A DNA stretch of 64,000 bases from Enterobacteriaceae bacterium LSJC7 (GCA_000302695.1 AMFN01000002.1:248001-312000); one strand, 5' to 3'; positions 39,514 to 50,855 are shown, numbered from the stretch's first letter. A program made the numbers and translations. The notes: generated from the sequence alone by a model not told the origin.

Positions 39514-41242
39514 GCTCCTTGTCCCATTGGTGAATCAGCGTGATAAAGGCCTGCTCCATCGTTGGGTCGGCATCGTCATCGCTTGCTGCCTGCTGTTTCA
39601 GGTCGTCTGGCGTGCCGCTGGCAATGAGCTTGCCGCGGTAAACCAGCCCAATGCGATCGCAATACTCGGCCTCATCCATAAAGTGGGTCGTTACCATTAC
39701 GGTGACGCCGCGCTCAACCATGCTGTTGATGTGCAGCCAGAACTCGCGGCGCGTGAGCGGGTCCACGCCAGAGGTGGGTTCATCAAGAAACAGAATATCT
39801 GGCTCGTGCATCAGCGAGCAGGCCAGCGCCAGGCGCTGCTTAAAGCCGAGTGGCAGAGCGTCGGTGGCGTGGTTGAAGACCGGACGCAGGTTGAAGGTGT
39901 CACTCATGCTGGCGATTTTGTCGTTCTGCGCCCGTCCACGCAGGCCGTAGACACCGGAGAAAAAACGCAGATTCTGCTCGACCGTCAGGTTGCCATAGAG
40001 CGAAAACTTCTGTGCCATGTAGCCTAAGTGCTGGCGCGCTTTGCCGGAACTGGTTTTTAAATCCATATCCAGCACCAGCGCTTTACCGGCACTTGGCACC
40101 AGCAGGCCGCACATCATTTTAAAGGTAGTGGATTTGCCTGCGCCGTTAGGGCCAAGCAGGCCGAAGATCTCGCCCCGCGTGACGCTGAAATCAACGTTGT
40201 CGGTGGCGGCGAAGTCACCGAATTTTTTGGTCAGGCCACGGGCTTCAATCACCGTTTCGTCTCTGGCGCCTTCCACGCGGTGCAAAATATCGCCCAGTGG
40301 CGACTGCGCGCTGCCGCTGCCGCCGAGCAGGTCGATAAAGGCATCTTCAAAGCGTGGGGCAGTTTCTTCAAGGCGCTCACGCGCTAACCCCAGGTTTTCT
40401 GCCACGCTATCTGCGCTGGCCTCTTTTTTGAGGATGACGCGTACCGATTTGCCCTGAATCACGCCGTCGGTCACCTGAGGGAGTTTGAGCGCTTTTTGCA
40501 GTAGCTGGCGGTTGTTGTCATGCGGGCTGGACATAAGCCAGCTGCGCCCGGCCATTTGCGCCGTCAGCGCTTTGGGTTCGCCGTGCCACAGCATTTCGCC
40601 CTCGTGCATCAGCAGAATTTCGCGGCACTGTTCGGCTTCATCCAGGTATGACGTGCTCCACAGAATCAGCATGCCTTCTCCGGCAAGCTCGTGCACCATC
40701 TGCCACAGCTCACGGCGCGAAATGGGGTCAACGCCTACGCCGGGTTCATCAAGCAGCAGCACCTCTGGCTGGCCAACCAGCGTACAGGCAAGCCCCAGCT
40801 TTTGCTTCATGCCGCCAGAAAGCTTGCCCGCCATGCGTGAGGTAAACGGCGCGAGCGAGGTAAAGGCCAGCAACCGGGCGAAGGTTTGCTGGCGCTGCTC
40901 CCCGGTTACGCTGCGCAAGTCTGCGTACAGACAGAGATTCTCCTGTACGGTGAGATCCTCGTACAAACCAAACTTCTGCGGCATGTAGCCCAGCCGGGCA
41001 TGCAGGGCGCTGCTGTCGCGCACCGGGTCAAGACCGAGAACGGCTATCTCACCGCTGTCGGGTTTCAACAGTCCGGCAAGCATGCGCATCAGCGTCGTTT
41101 TGCCCGCGCCGTCTGGCCCCACCAGCCCGGTCACGCCGCCAGCACGAATGGTGGCGCTCAGGCGGGCAACAGCGGGTTTGCTCATGCCGCTAAAGCTGCG
41201 CGCCAGCGCATTTAATGTAATGGTGGGTTCAGCGCGGCTCAT
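39497..41242 (-). CDS. ybhF: ABC exporter ATPase YbhF (two ATPase domains)
   Basis: 581 residues with two ABC ATPases. Domain 1: [41 protein letters not shown]. Domain 2: [41 protein letters not shown]. The second signature (LPLGF) departs from LSGG. Powers YbhRS; K-12 YbhFSR has been linked to Na+/Li+ and drug export. Confidence 0.96.
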   Translation of the reverse strand: MSRAEPTITLNALARSFSGMSKPAVARLSATIRAGGVTGLVGPDGAGKTTLMRMLAGLLKPDSGEIAVLGLDPVRDSSALHARLGYMPQKFGLYEDLTVQENLCLYADLRSVTGEQRQQTFARLLAFTSLAPFTSRMAGKLSGGMKQKLGLACTLVGQPEVLLLDEPGVGVDPISRRELWQMVHELAGEGMLILWSTSYLDEAEQCREILLMHEGEMLWHGEPKALTAQMAGRSWLMSSPHDNNRQLLQKALKLPQVTDGVIQGKSVRVILKKEASADSVAENLGLARERLEETAPRFEDAFIDLLGGSGSAQSPLGDILHRVEGARDETVIEARGLTKKFGDFAATDNVDFSVTRGEIFGLLGPNGAGKSTTFKMMCGLLVPSAGKALVLDMDLKTSSGKARQHLGYMAQKFSLYGNLTVEQNLRFFSGVYGLRGRAQNDKIASMSDTFNLRPVFNHATDALPLGFKQRLALACSLMHEPDILFLDEPTSGVDPLTRREFWLHINSMVERGVTVMVTTHFMDEAEYCDRIGLVYRGKLIASGTPDDLKQQAASDDDADPTMEQAFITLIHQWDKEHASDG

Positions 41243-42234
41243 TGTGCAGCGTCGTGAAATTGCACAGTGACCGGCATTCCCTGGCGCAGCGCATCGTCAG
41301 GATCGCTTACGATAATACGCAGGCGGTAGACCAGGTCAGTACGCAGATTGGGGGTTTCGACGGTCTTCGGCGTGAACTCGGCGGTGGGGGAAACAAAGCC
41401 GACTTTACCGTGATACGGTTTATCAGGATGACCGTCGGCGTAAACCAGCAGTGCTTGTCCCGGCTGGGCCTGGCCCAGATCGACCTCATCAATATAGGCG
41501 CGTACCCACACCGGGCGCGTGAGGGACAGCGTCAGCACGGTGCTGCCTGCGTTAAGCATGGTGCCAGGCTCCACGGCGCGCGTCAGTAGCGTGCCGCTGG
41601 CCGGTGCCACCAGCGTGGTGTCCTGTAAATTGAGCTTTGCCTGCGCGACCTGGGCTGTGGCTTGCTCAAGGCTCGCTTTGGCCTGGGCAATTTGCTGCGG
41701 GCGGTTGCCGGTCTGGTACTGGCTCAGTTTATCCTGCGCTGCCTTGAGGTTAGCCTGCGCCTGGTCGCGCGATGAGCGTGCGTTTTCCAGCTCGTTGGCT
41801 GAAATAGTGCGGCTTTTCCACAGCCCCTGCTGGCGCTGATAAAAATTTTGCGCATAGGCGGCAGCGGCCTGAGCCTGCTTCACCGCCGCCGCTGCCTGGG
41901 CGATTTCTTCATTGCGATAACCGGCCAGCATCAGGTCATACTGCGCCTGTGCCGCCGCTTCGTTGGCCTGAGCCTGTTGCAGCGCGTTGACGTAGGGCGC
42001 ACGGTCCAGCTCGCCCAGCGTTTGCCCGCTGTTAATGGCATCACCCTCATCCACATTCAGGGACGCGAGCCGCCCGCTGACGCGAAAACTCATATTGACC
42101 GTGCGGATATCGACATTACCGTACAGCGTGAGCGGCTTGTCATTCGCGCGCTGTTGCCACAGCCAGCCGCCGAGCGCGGCGGCCAGTAGCGCAATAACGA
42201 TAACCGCTACCACAACCGGCTTACGATTTTTCAT
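41239..42234 (-). CDS. ybhG: membrane-fusion protein YbhG
   Basis: 331 residues of HlyD/MFP type: N-terminal membrane anchor ([21 protein letters not shown]), barrel-sandwich half [21 protein letters not shown], a long alpha-helical hairpin rich in A and Q (about 75-190), second half [21 protein letters not shown], and a beta-barrel end. Bridges the YbhFSR pump across the periplasm. Overlaps ybhF by 4 and cecR by 14 bases. Confidence 0.95.
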   Translation of the reverse strand: MKNRKPVVVAVIVIALLAAALGGWLWQQRANDKPLTLYGNVDIRTVNMSFRVSGRLASLNVDEGDAINSGQTLGELDRAPYVNALQQAQANEAAAQAQYDLMLAGYRNEEIAQAAAAVKQAQAAAAYAQNFYQRQQGLWKSRTISANELENARSSRDQAQANLKAAQDKLSQYQTGNRPQQIAQAKASLEQATAQVAQAKLNLQDTTLVAPASGTLLTRAVEPGTMLNAGSTVLTLSLTRPVWVRAYIDEVDLGQAQPGQALLVYADGHPDKPYHGKVGFVSPTAEFTPKTVETPNLRTDLVYRLRIIVSDPDDALRQGMPVTVQFHDAAQ

Positions 42235-42919
42235 GGTTCACGTCTCCTCGCGGCATTGATAATCCCTGCAAAATAAAATCAACCTGCTGGGTAATGACTT
42301 TCTCAATTAACTGTGTGCGTGCGTCGTTAAATTCAGACCAGCCGCAGCGCATCAGCACGGTTTCCCGCGCCAGCCGGAAGCCAACGATGCCGCCCACCAG
42401 TCCGTGGACGTGGAGGATTGTCTCGGTATCGTCGCTATCTCGCCCGGTATAGCCGGCAATTAGCCGGGAAAAGTACTCATGCATGGGCGCAATCATGTGC
42501 TGATGGAGAATGTAGTAGGCATCCGTTGGGGCGAGCTGCTCCCGGGAGACAAATTTACTCATGTGCAGCGTGTCGTCGTTGGTGAGCAGTTTTGCCATCA
42601 GGCAGCAGGCGCTGTGGATGACGTGGCGAATAGCCGCTTTATCCTGGGAGTGGGCCGCGATAAGCGCCTGGGCATCGGCGACATGCTGTTGGAAATGCTG
42701 GTTGAAGAAATCGCCAATCCAGTGGGCTGACGCAAGGTAGAGCGCCTCTTTGGAGCCAAAATAGTAGGCAATTGCGGCAATGTTCTGCCCGGCCAGGGCT
42801 GCAATATCGCGCGTGGTGGCGCGCATACCGTGTTCGCCAAACTGCTCAATAGCGGCCTGGATAAGCTGACTTTTTGCCTGCTCGCCGCGCAGGGTGGATG
42901 GGGCTGCTGCATGATTCAT
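42221..42919 (-). CDS. cecR: TetR-family regulator CecR
   Basis: 232 residues. N-terminal TetR helix-turn-helix: [30 protein letters not shown] (about 34-64). In K-12 CecR (YbiH) controls the ybhGFSR operon and rhlE and affects sensitivity to cefoperazone and chloramphenicol. Here it heads cecR-ybhGFSR and is divergent from rhlE, with a perfect palindrome between them that is the likely operator. The ATG has a weak ribosome binding site. Confidence 0.94.
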   Translation of the reverse strand: MNHAAAPSTLRGEQAKSQLIQAAIEQFGEHGMRATTRDIAALAGQNIAAIAYYFGSKEALYLASAHWIGDFFNQHFQQHVADAQALIAAHSQDKAAIRHVIHSACCLMAKLLTNDDTLHMSKFVSREQLAPTDAYYILHQHMIAPMHEYFSRLIAGYTGRDSDDTETILHVHGLVGGIVGFRLARETVLMRCGWSEFNDARTQLIEKVITQQVDFILQGLSMPRGDVNHEKS

Positions 42920-42933
42920 ACACTGAATGAAGA

Positions 42934-42955
42934 GTTAATCAATCGATTGATTAAC
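42934..42955. promoter_or_regulatory. probable CecR operator
   Basis: Perfect 22-bp palindrome with core TTAATCAATCGATTGATTAA, 15 bases before the cecR start and in the cecR-rhlE divergent region. Size and symmetry suit a TetR dimer site; its assignment to CecR is inference from position. Confidence 0.8.
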
Positions 42956-43167
42956 ATTAGCCATGTGCTGAACTTTTGTCCAGTGCTTACACTTTGTGCT
43001 GCAAATTGTGTGGGCAAAGGGGGAATTTGTGCGCTGCGCCACAAAAACTGATACACTTCGCCCGGAACAGCACTGTGGTTTGTGCTTCTTACATTGCCGG
43101 GTTCCCGGCGTCGTTATCCCCCTGGAAACTACACCGGTTGCCCGGTCAGGGCGGGTCTGGAGTAGTT

Positions 43168-44601
43168 ATGTCTTTTGATTCTCTTGGGTTAAGTCCCGAA
43201 ATCCTGCGCGCGGTGGCGGAGCAGGGCTACCATGAGCCGACGCCAATTCAGCGTCAGGCGATTCCGGTTGTCCTCAGCGGTCGCGACCTGATGGCCAGCG
43301 CCCAGACCGGGACCGGCAAAACCGCGGGCTTTACCCTGCCAATGCTGCAACGTTTGACGCAGGAAAATCCGCACGGCAAAGGCCGCCGTCCGGTGCGTGC
43401 GTTAATCCTGACTCCAACCCGTGAGCTTGCCGCCCAGGTGGGCGAGAACGTGCGTGAGTACAGCAAATACCTCAACATCCGATCGCTTGTGGTGTTTGGC
43501 GGCGTCAGCATCAACCCGCAGATGATGAAGCTGCGCGGCGGCGTGGACATCCTGGTGGCAACGCCGGGTCGTCTGCTTGACCTTGAACACCAGAATGCGG
43601 TGAAACTCGACAGCATTGAAATCCTGGTGCTCGACGAAGCGGACCGTATGCTGGATATGGGCTTTATTCATGACATCCGCCGCGTGCTGGCAAAACTGCC
43701 ATCGCGCCGTCAGAACTTGCTGTTCTCTGCCACCTTCTCCGATGAAATTAAGCAACTGGCAGAAAAGCTGCTGCATAACCCGGAAGAAGTGGAAGTGGCG
43801 CGCCGTAATACGGCGTCTGAGCAGGTAACGCAGCATGTCCATTTTGTCGACAAAAAGCGCAAGCGCGAACTGCTGTCGCTGATGATTGGCCAGGGCAACT
43901 GGCGCCAGGTGCTGGTTTTTACCCGTACCAAGCACGGTGCAAACCACCTGGCCGAGCAGCTTAATAAAGACGGCATTACCGCCGCCGCTATTCATGGCAA
44001 CAAGAGCCAGGGCGCACGTACCCGTGCACTGGCGAACTTCAAGAGCGGCGAAATCCGCGTGCTGGTGGCAACCGACATTGCCGCTCGTGGGCTGGACATT
44101 GAAGAGTTACCGTACGTCGTGAACTACGAGTTACCCAACGTGCCGGAAGACTACGTGCACCGCATTGGCCGTACCGGGCGTGCGGCGGCGACGGGTGAAG
44201 CGCTGTCGCTGGTTTGCGTGGACGAGCACAAACTGCTGCGTGATATTGAAAAGCTGCTCAAGCGCGAAGTACCGCGTATTGCGCTGCCTGGCTTTGAGCC
44301 AGACCCGTCCATTAAAGCCGAGCCTATTATCAACGGTCGTCAGGGCCGGGGTGCTGGCGGCGGCGGTGGAAACCGTGGTCGCGGCCAGGGGCAGCCACAG
44401 GGCCGCGCACCGCGTGCGCAGGGCGAAGGAAACCGTCAGAGCCGTGGTCAGAGTGAAGGTAACCGCCAGGGCCGTACTCAGAGCGAAGGCAATCGCCAGG
44501 CGCGCCCTCAGGGTGACGGCCAGCGCGCCGCTCGCCCGGCTGGTGAGCGCTCGCGCCGCCGCCATCGCGGTGGTAACAGCAGCGGCGGTGGTGCACAGTA
44601 A
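43168..44601 (+). CDS. rhlE: ATP-dependent RNA helicase RhlE
   Basis: DEAD-box RNA helicase. The ATG at 43168 ([21 protein letters not shown]), with GGAG before it, gives 477 residues; longer in-frame readings pass through the regulatory region. Motifs: Q motif [34 protein letters not shown], and HRIGRTGRA. The C-terminal tail (from about 395) is rich in G, R and Q and contains four 10-residue repeats at 419-458. It is about 23 residues longer than K-12 RhlE, and the extra length lies in this tail. Confidence 0.96.
   Translation: MSFDSLGLSPEILRAVAEQGYHEPTPIQRQAIPVVLSGRDLMASAQTGTGKTAGFTLPMLQRLTQENPHGKGRRPVRALILTPTRELAAQVGENVREYSKYLNIRSLVVFGGVSINPQMMKLRGGVDILVATPGRLLDLEHQNAVKLDSIEILVLDEADRMLDMGFIHDIRRVLAKLPSRRQNLLFSATFSDEIKQLAEKLLHNPEEVEVARRNTASEQVTQHVHFVDKKRKRELLSLMIGQGNWRQVLVFTRTKHGANHLAEQLNKDGITAAAIHGNKSQGARTRALANFKSGEIRVLVATDIAARGLDIEELPYVVNYELPNVPEDYVHRIGRTGRAAATGEALSLVCVDEHKLLRDIEKLLKREVPRIALPGFEPDPSIKAEPIINGRQGRGAGGGGGNRGRGQGQPQGRAPRAQGEGNRQSRGQSEGNRQGRTQSEGNRQARPQGDGQRAARPAGERSRRRHRGGNSSGGGAQ
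44422..44541 (+). repeat. four 30-bp repeats in the rhlE tail
   Basis: In-frame tandem units encoding [30 protein letters not shown] and [10 protein letters not shown]. The first three are close, the fourth is diverged. They extend the basic disordered tail. Confidence 0.85.
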
Positions 44602-44674
44602 GGCACCGCCCATGCCTGGAGTCTGTGCTCGTCTTTGGCACCCGGCCTGAGCACAGAAAGTAGAGCGTTCAATA

Positions 44675-44714
44675 AAATCCGTCATCGCCTTTATGGGATG
44701 GCGGATTTTTGTTT
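44675..44714 (+). terminator. rhlE terminator
   Basis: Twelve-bp stem (44675-44686 / 44697-44708, one G-T pair) with 10-base loop, then TTTTTGTTT. Confidence 0.88.
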
Positions 44715-44829
44715 CTGCGTATCACCACCAGAAAAAATGAAAATGCCAGGATAGTCCTGTTTACTGGCTGGAAGCGGCCTCGCAGGTGCAGCAAAAGAGG
44801 CTGTCGCCGTGGTACGAAAAGTGGGAGAA

Positions 44830-44849
44830 TAGTGGCTGTTTATACAGTA
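44830..44849 (+). promoter_or_regulatory. LexA (SOS) box of dinG
   Basis: TAGTGGCTGTTTATACAGTA differs at one position from the K-12 dinG SOS box as recalled. The right half ACAGTA is consensus, the left half degenerate in both organisms. Lies 13 bases before the dinG start. Confidence 0.88.
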
Positions 44850-44862
44850 TATGTGAGTGTTC

Positions 44863-47037
44863 ATGGCATTGTCCGCGGCGCAGAAGGCGCAAATTGGCGC
44901 CTGGTATAAGGCCCTACAACAGCAGATCCCGGATTTTATTCCCCGCGCGTCCCAGCGCCAGATGATTGCCGAAGTGGCTAAGACGCTGGCGGGTGACGAA
45001 GGGCGACATCTGGCGATTGAAGCGCCCACCGGTGTTGGCAAAACGCTCTCTTATCTCATTCCCGGTATTGCACTGGCGCGCGATGAGCAAAAAACGCTGG
45101 TGGTCAGCACCGCTAACGTGGCGCTCCAGGATCAAATTTTTACCAAAGACTTGCCGCTACTGGGCAAGATTATCCCCGGTCTTAAGTTTACCGCCGCGTT
45201 CGGTCGCGGGCGTTACGTATGCCCGCGCAACCTGAGTGCGCTGGCCAGTACCGACGATACCGCCCAGGGCGACCTGTTAGCGTTTCTTGAAGACGAGTTG
45301 ACGCCCGCCAGCGGCGAAGAACAAAAGCTGTGCGCGAGCCTGAAGTCCAGCCTGGATAGCTACAAATGGGATGGCCTGCGCGATCACAGCGACAAAGCCG
45401 TTAGCGATAGTTTGTGGGCTCGCCTGAGTACCGACAAGGCCAGTTGCCTGGGGCCGAACTGCCAGTGGTATCGCGAGTGCCCGTTTTTTGTCGCACGGCG
45501 TGAAATCAACGACGCAGAAGTGGTGGTGGCCAACCATGCGCTGGTCATGGCAGCGTTAGAAAACGACTCGGTGCTGCCGCCTGCTAAAAACCTGCTGCTG
45601 GTGCTAGATGAAGGGCATCACATCCCGGAAGTGGCGCGTGATGCGCTGGAAACCGGCGCTGAAATCAGCCCCGGCTGGGGACGGCTACAGCTTGATCTGT
45701 TTATGAAACTGATAGCCACCTGTCTTGAGCAGTGCCGCCCAAAAACGCTACCGCCACTGGCCACGTCAGAGCGCCTGAGCAACCACTGTGAAGAAGCCGC
45801 CGAGTTGCTGGCCTCGGTCGCACGCATTATGAACTTGCTGCTGCCCGGAGAGGGTGAAGCCGAGCACCGTTTTGAAATGGGCGTGCTGCCGGATGAACTG
45901 ACGCAAATGATACAGCGGCTGGCAAAACTGATGGATGCATTGCGTGGTCTGTCGGAGGCCTTCCTGAACGATCTCAGCGAAAAAACCGGCCAGCACGATA
46001 TTGTGCGGCTGCATCGGCTGATTTTGCAGATGAACCGTGCGCTGGGCCATTTTGAAACGCAGAGCAAGCTGTGGAAGTTGGCGGCAATGGCCCAGACTTC
46101 CGGCGCGCCCGTGTGTAAATGGGTGACCCGCACGCTGCGCGAGGGGCAGGCGCATCTGTTTATGTACTGCGCCGGTATACGCGTGAGTGACCAGCTTGAA
46201 AAGCTGCTCTGGCGCAGTGTGCCGCATACGGTTGTTACCTCGGCAACCCTACGTTCGCTGAATAGTTTTACCCGGTTGCAGGAACTGAGTGGCCTGAAAG
46301 AGAAAGCGGGCGATCGCTTTGTCACGCTCGACTCACCGTTTAACCATGTGGAACAAGGGCAGTTGTTAATTCCCCGCATGCGCTATGAGCCGCTGATGGA
46401 GCATGAAGAACAACATGTGGCTGAAATGGCGGCGTTCTTTCGCGGTGAGCTGGAAAAAGGCGAGCATCGGGGCATGCTGGTGCTGTTTGCCAGCGGCCGT
46501 GCGATGCAGCGTTTTCTCGACTGCGTGCCTGACTTGCGCTTGCAGTTGCTGGTGCAGGGCGATAAGCCACGCTCCCGTTTGGTTGCATTGCACCGTGAGC
46601 GGGTTGCGAAGGGGCAAACCAGCGTGCTGGTGGGGCTACAGTCTTTTGCCGAGGGGCTTGATCTTAAAGGCGAGCTACTGACGCAGGTGCATATACATAA
46701 AATTGCCTTTCCACCCGTGGACAGCCCGGTGGTTATCACCGAAGGCGAGTGGTTACGTAGCCAGAACCGCTATCCGTTTGAGGTACAGAGTTTGCCGAGC
46801 GCGTCTTTTAATCTCATTCAGCAGGTCGGACGATTGATTCGAAGTCACGGCTGCCGCGGTGATATTGTGATTTACGACAGGCGGCTTCTGACAAAAAATT
46901 ACGGCAAACGGCTGCTGGATGCGTTGCCGGTGTTTCCATTGCGTCAGCCCGATGTACCTGAGGTCAACGCTCCGCCCACCGGTAAAAGGCCAGGTGCAAA
47001 ACGCCGTGCGCCACGGCGGGCAAAAACCGCAAAATAA
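44863..47037 (+). CDS. dinG: ATP-dependent DNA helicase DinG
   Basis: XPD-like 5'-3' helicase of the SOS response that resolves R-loops and other structures. The ATG at 44863 (MALSAAQKAQIGAWYKAL) gives 724 residues (K-12 716). Walker A EAPTGVGKT (53-61); [4Fe-4S] cysteines C120, C195, C200 and C206; DEGH box; QQVGRLIRSHG near the end. The basic C-terminal tail (KRPGAKRRAPRRAKTAK) is longer than in K-12. Followed by ybiB after 60 bases. Confidence 0.97.
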   Translation: MALSAAQKAQIGAWYKALQQQIPDFIPRASQRQMIAEVAKTLAGDEGRHLAIEAPTGVGKTLSYLIPGIALARDEQKTLVVSTANVALQDQIFTKDLPLLGKIIPGLKFTAAFGRGRYVCPRNLSALASTDDTAQGDLLAFLEDELTPASGEEQKLCASLKSSLDSYKWDGLRDHSDKAVSDSLWARLSTDKASCLGPNCQWYRECPFFVARREINDAEVVVANHALVMAALENDSVLPPAKNLLLVLDEGHHIPEVARDALETGAEISPGWGRLQLDLFMKLIATCLEQCRPKTLPPLATSERLSNHCEEAAELLASVARIMNLLLPGEGEAEHRFEMGVLPDELTQMIQRLAKLMDALRGLSEAFLNDLSEKTGQHDIVRLHRLILQMNRALGHFETQSKLWKLAAMAQTSGAPVCKWVTRTLREGQAHLFMYCAGIRVSDQLEKLLWRSVPHTVVTSATLRSLNSFTRLQELSGLKEKAGDRFVTLDSPFNHVEQGQLLIPRMRYEPLMEHEEQHVAEMAAFFRGELEKGEHRGMLVLFASGRAMQRFLDCVPDLRLQLLVQGDKPRSRLVALHRERVAKGQTSVLVGLQSFAEGLDLKGELLTQVHIHKIAFPPVDSPVVITEGEWLRSQNRYPFEVQSLPSASFNLIQQVGRLIRSHGCRGDIVIYDRRLLTKNYGKRLLDALPVFPLRQPDVPEVNAPPTGKRPGAKRRAPRRAKTAK

Positions 47038-47097
47038 AAAATGCTATTTGCCGCCTCAGACAGGCAGGCGTGCTAACCTTAATGCGGAGGTAACTAC

Positions 47098-48072
47098 ATG
47101 GATTATCGCAAGATTATTAAAGAGATTGGCCGCGGTAAAAATCACGCGCGCGATCTGGATATTGATACCGCACGCGCGCTGTATAAGCACATGCTTAACG
47201 GTGACGTGCCCGACCTTGAACTGGGTGCCGTGCTGATGGCGTTGCGTATCAAAGGTGAGGGCGAAGCCGAGTTGCGTGGTTTTTATGAGGCGATGCAGCA
47301 GCAAACCATCACTCTTACGCCGCCCGTGGGGCGTCCTGTGCCGGTGGTGATCCCCACCTACAACGGCGCACGTAAGCAGGCAAACTTAACGCCGTTGCTG
47401 GCAATTTTACTCAGTCGGCTCGGTTTTCCGGTGGTGGTGCACGGTGTTAGCGAAGACCCTACGCGTGTTATTTCCGAAACTATCTTTGCCTTGCTGGGCA
47501 TTGAGGCTACCCGTAGCGCCGGACAGGCACAGGCAAAACTGGAGTCTCGCAATCCGCTATTTCTACCCATTGGTACGCTGTGTCCACCCATGGAAAAACT
47601 GCTGGCGCTGCGCTGGCGCATGGGCGTGCGCAGCAGCGCACATTCGCTGGCCAAGCTGGCAACGCCGTTTGCCCCGGCGGCTGCATTGCAGCTTGCCAGT
47701 GTCTCGCACCCGGAATATGTCACGAAGGTCGCGCAATTCTTTGCGCTGGTGCAAGGCCGGGCGTTGCTGATGCACGGCACTGAAGGTGAAGTGTACGCCA
47801 ACCCGCAACGCTGCCCGCAGATTAGCCTGATTGATGAACAGGGTGCGCGGGTACTGTATGAGCGTCAGTCTGAGAGCGACTCAGGTAACGTGATTTTGCC
47901 GTTTGAAAAAGAAGCTGAGGTTACAGCACGCTGGACTGAACGCTGTGCAGCTGGTGTGGAGCCACTGCCGTCGTCGCTCAGAATCCAACTTGCCTGCTGT
48001 CTGGTGGCGAGCGGCGAGAAAGAAAACCTGTCTGCTGCGCAGGCGCGCGTTGATGAGGTTTTTCCAGCCTGA
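47098..48072 (+). CDS. ybiB: YbiB, TrpD2-family nucleic-acid-binding protein
   Basis: 324 residues (K-12 320). Resembles anthranilate phosphoribosyltransferase in fold (N-terminal helical domain, then IPTYNGARKQANLTPLLAILL) but lacks the usual PRPP-binding GTGGD motif. K-12 YbiB binds nucleic acids and is LexA-controlled with dinG. Probably co-transcribed with dinG from the SOS promoter. Confidence 0.93.
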   Translation: MDYRKIIKEIGRGKNHARDLDIDTARALYKHMLNGDVPDLELGAVLMALRIKGEGEAELRGFYEAMQQQTITLTPPVGRPVPVVIPTYNGARKQANLTPLLAILLSRLGFPVVVHGVSEDPTRVISETIFALLGIEATRSAGQAQAKLESRNPLFLPIGTLCPPMEKLLALRWRMGVRSSAHSLAKLATPFAPAAALQLASVSHPEYVTKVAQFFALVQGRALLMHGTEGEVYANPQRCPQISLIDEQGARVLYERQSESDSGNVILPFEKEAEVTARWTERCAAGVEPLPSSLRIQLACCLVASGEKENLSAAQARVDEVFPA

Positions 48073-48076
48073 AAAT

Positions 48077-48104
48077 AAAAAAAGCCCGCGAGTGGCTCGC
48101 GGGC
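48077..48104 (-). terminator. terminator facing ybiJ
   Basis: GCCCGCGAG / CTCGCGGGC with 3-base loop. The T run lies on the minus strand (seven A at 48077-48083), so it ends ybiJ transcripts; for ybiB the tail is AAACAGG and it would be weak. Confidence 0.88.
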
Positions 48105-48158
48105 AAACAGGGGAATATCAGGGTTAACACAAGGAACAGGGTCGTAGCAGTGGCAGGT

Positions 48159-48422
48159 TTATTTGTAAATTTCAGCCGTGCCGTGCATCAGGTTATAGCC
48201 AGATGTAGAAGTAATTTTGAATGAGCTGGCACCAGCGGCATCGGCTTTAGCAGCCAGTTCACTTTCCAGTTCGCTCAGGGTATACGCACCAGAGGCAGAA
48301 ACGACGCCAATTTTTTCACCCTGCGGTGCGGTTGTGGTGTTGTTGATTTCCTGGGCGGCAAAAGCGCCAAAGGACAGAGTAGACATGATCAGTGCTGCAA
48401 TAGTCAGTTTGGTGGTTTTCAT
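48159..48422 (-). CDS. ybiJ: YbiJ, DUF1471 (BhsA/McbA family) periplasmic protein
   Basis: The ATG at 48422 (MKTTKLTIAALIMSTLSFGAFAA) gives 87 residues with a signal peptide; K-12 YbiJ has 86. The DUF1471 pattern KIGVVSASGAYTLSELESELAAKADAAGAS ... GTAEIYK is clear. Family members are small stress-induced periplasmic proteins. Its paralogue mcbA lies upstream beyond the long repeat tract. Confidence 0.92.
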   Translation of the reverse strand: MKTTKLTIAALIMSTLSFGAFAAQEINNTTTAPQGEKIGVVSASGAYTLSELESELAAKADAAGASSFKITSTSGYNLMHGTAEIYK

Positions 48423-48684
48423 GATTTTATCTCGCATTATGTTCTGTTGAAACGGAAGTGTTCCGTTGATGTGAGTATTATTGCGCGAGTTATCAGAAGA
48501 TAAAATCGAAGAGAATTGACTGCCTCGTTCGAATTTTTTGAATAATTGTTAAGCTGTTGATTTATAAAAACAATTAACATATCCGACCTGCTGAGCAGCA
48601 ACTAACCCACTGTATTGACATCAAAAGGCATTATTTGCCACTCAATTTATTATTCCCGGCTTTATCAGGGGTTATTTATGCTGT

Positions 48685-49368
<684 letters not shown>

Positions 49369-49415
49369 AAAGCGAAGGTATCGGCAGGAGATTTTCAGTG
49401 GGATTTTCGCGAAGA

Positions 49416-49443
49416 TAAAAAATGGCCTCTGCATGCAGAGGCC
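49416..49443 (-). terminator. mcbA terminator
   Basis: Perfect 20-base palindrome GGCCTCTGCATGCAGAGGCC (8-bp stem, CATG loop) followed on the minus strand by ATTTTTTATC, 20 bases after the mcbA stop. Confidence 0.93.
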
Positions 49444-49463
49444 GTTGTCACAGAGAACCGGCG

Positions 49464-49724
49464 TTATTTGTAGATGGTGGCGGTGCCGTACATCAGGTTA
49501 TTCCCTCCGGCAGCATCAACCACATACCCTTTTGCACCTTCCTCACGCGCTTTTTCAGCCAGTTTTGCCTCAAGGTCGTCCAGGTTCGTCGCACCAGTGG
49601 CAGAAACTGTGCCTGCCGGGCGCAACTGACCGGCTTCGCCCGCTGACAGAGACTGTGCGGCAAACGTTGCCGAGGACAGGCTGATGAAAGCGATAGCAGC
49701 AGAAAAGATGAGATATTTTTTCAT
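49464..49724 (-). CDS. mcbA: McbA, DUF1471 periplasmic protein
   Basis: 86 residues with a signal peptide ([23 protein letters not shown]) and DUF1471 body [36 protein letters not shown] ... GTATIYK, close to K-12 McbA (YbiM). In K-12 McbA lowers colanic acid mucoidy and is controlled by McbR. GAGGA precedes the ATG. In K-12 ybiI, ybiX and fiu lie between mcbA and ybiJ; here only the hexamer repeat does. Confidence 0.93.
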   Translation of the reverse strand: MKKYLIFSAAIAFISLSSATFAAQSLSAGEAGQLRPAGTVSATGATNLDDLEAKLAEKAREEGAKGYVVDAAGGNNLMYGTATIYK

Positions 49725-50112
49725 GGCAGCATCCTCAATAGCGGTGAAAGAGCTGACTACATCGCGTCAGCATATTTCAAGTTTAGGTGCTAATAACAGG
49801 CGTGATTATTCAAAAATTTGACCGTGACGGACTTGTTTTTTGAACGAGATTTCCTGACGTGGAACTGACAAAAGTAGCTCAGATAGCTCATTGATTTTAC
49901 GGTATTTAAACCAGCGGCAAGGCGTTGCGTTGACATATTGCCTGCGCGTACCCTTGCAGGCAGACAAAAATAAACAGTGAAAACCTGCTTTTGCGCTAAC
50001 GCTGTGGCGCTACTTTACTTGCGCGTTTGGCCCGCTGGCGTATACCTGCTCTGTCTGGCAACAGAGCAGATAGGGCGCGGGCAACGCCATTAGCACCGAA
50101 AACACGGCGGCG
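49725..50112. other. intergenic region between the flavin reductase gene and mcbA
   Basis: 388 bases without a gene. It should hold the mcbA promoter. Visible are a TTGACA at 49930-49935 (no good -10 after it) and a 9-bp hairpin CTGCTCTGT / ACAGAGCAG at 50046-50069 beyond the flavin reductase stop, without a T run. Confidence 0.55.
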
Positions 50113-50751
50113 TTAGTCTGCCGCGCGGCGCGCATCAGGGCGAATCAAATCAAAGCGTTGGGCTTCATCAATGGTGTAGTAGGCGCTCGGTCCCCCTGCA
50201 CGCAACACCGGTTGTGCTTTTGCCGTCTGATAAATTCCATTCTCCAGCAGCGTTTCATCAATATGTACCGCCACAACTTCGCCCAGAACCAGCCAGGTAT
50301 CAACCAGCGTGCCATCTGCACCGCTAAGTTGAAGATGCTGCGAGAGGCGACACTCAAAGTTAACCGGGCTTTCAGCGACCCGAGCGACACTCACGCGACG
50401 GCTTGCGGCAGGCGTCAGGCCTGCAACGAGAAACTCATCTTCATTGTGGGCCAGGGTGGCGGAGCTTTCATTCATTTTTTCAGCGAGCGCGCGCGTGGTC
50501 AGGTTCCACACAAACTCACCGGTTTGCACAATATTACGCACGCTGTCTTTCCAGCCGCTGCTGGCAAAACCAATAATCGGTGGGCGATAGTTAAAACAGT
50601 TGAAGAAACTGTAAGGAGCCAGATTGCGTTGACCTTCACTGTCCTGTGAGGAGATCCAACCTATCGGGCGTGGGCCGATAATGGCATTTAAAGGATCATG
50701 CGGCAGGCCGTGACCGTTGGCAGGTTCATAATAATAGCGTTTCGTTGTCAT
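50113..50751 (-). CDS. flavin reductase-like FMN-binding protein
   Basis: 212 residues from the ATG at 50751 ([35 protein letters not shown]), which has GGAAAG before it; a second ATG one codon upstream is equally possible. Split-barrel FMN-binding fold: [42 protein letters not shown]. Related to the DIM6/NTAB group of flavin reductases. Substrate unknown. Divergent from rlmF. K-12 has no gene of this kind here. Confidence 0.87.
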   Translation of the reverse strand: MTTKRYYYEPANGHGLPHDPLNAIIGPRPIGWISSQDSEGQRNLAPYSFFNCFNYRPPIIGFASSGWKDSVRNIVQTGEFVWNLTTRALAEKMNESSATLAHNEDEFLVAGLTPAASRRVSVARVAESPVNFECRLSQHLQLSGADGTLVDTWLVLGEVVAVHIDETLLENGIYQTAKAQPVLRAGGPSAYYTIDEAQRFDLIRPDARRAAD

Positions 50752-50855
50752 CATCTTTCCATTACGCAAGCGAGAATAAGAGTATGGGACATGCTGCGTT
50801 ATTTACCCGCTGTCCGACAACAGGTATCTTACGCCGCCCAGAGAGGAGAAAGCCG

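Noticed and set aside
43060-43167. Longer rhlE start upstream of 43168
   Set aside because: The residues before MSFDSLGLS have no similarity to RhlE, and GGAG lies before the ATG at 43168.
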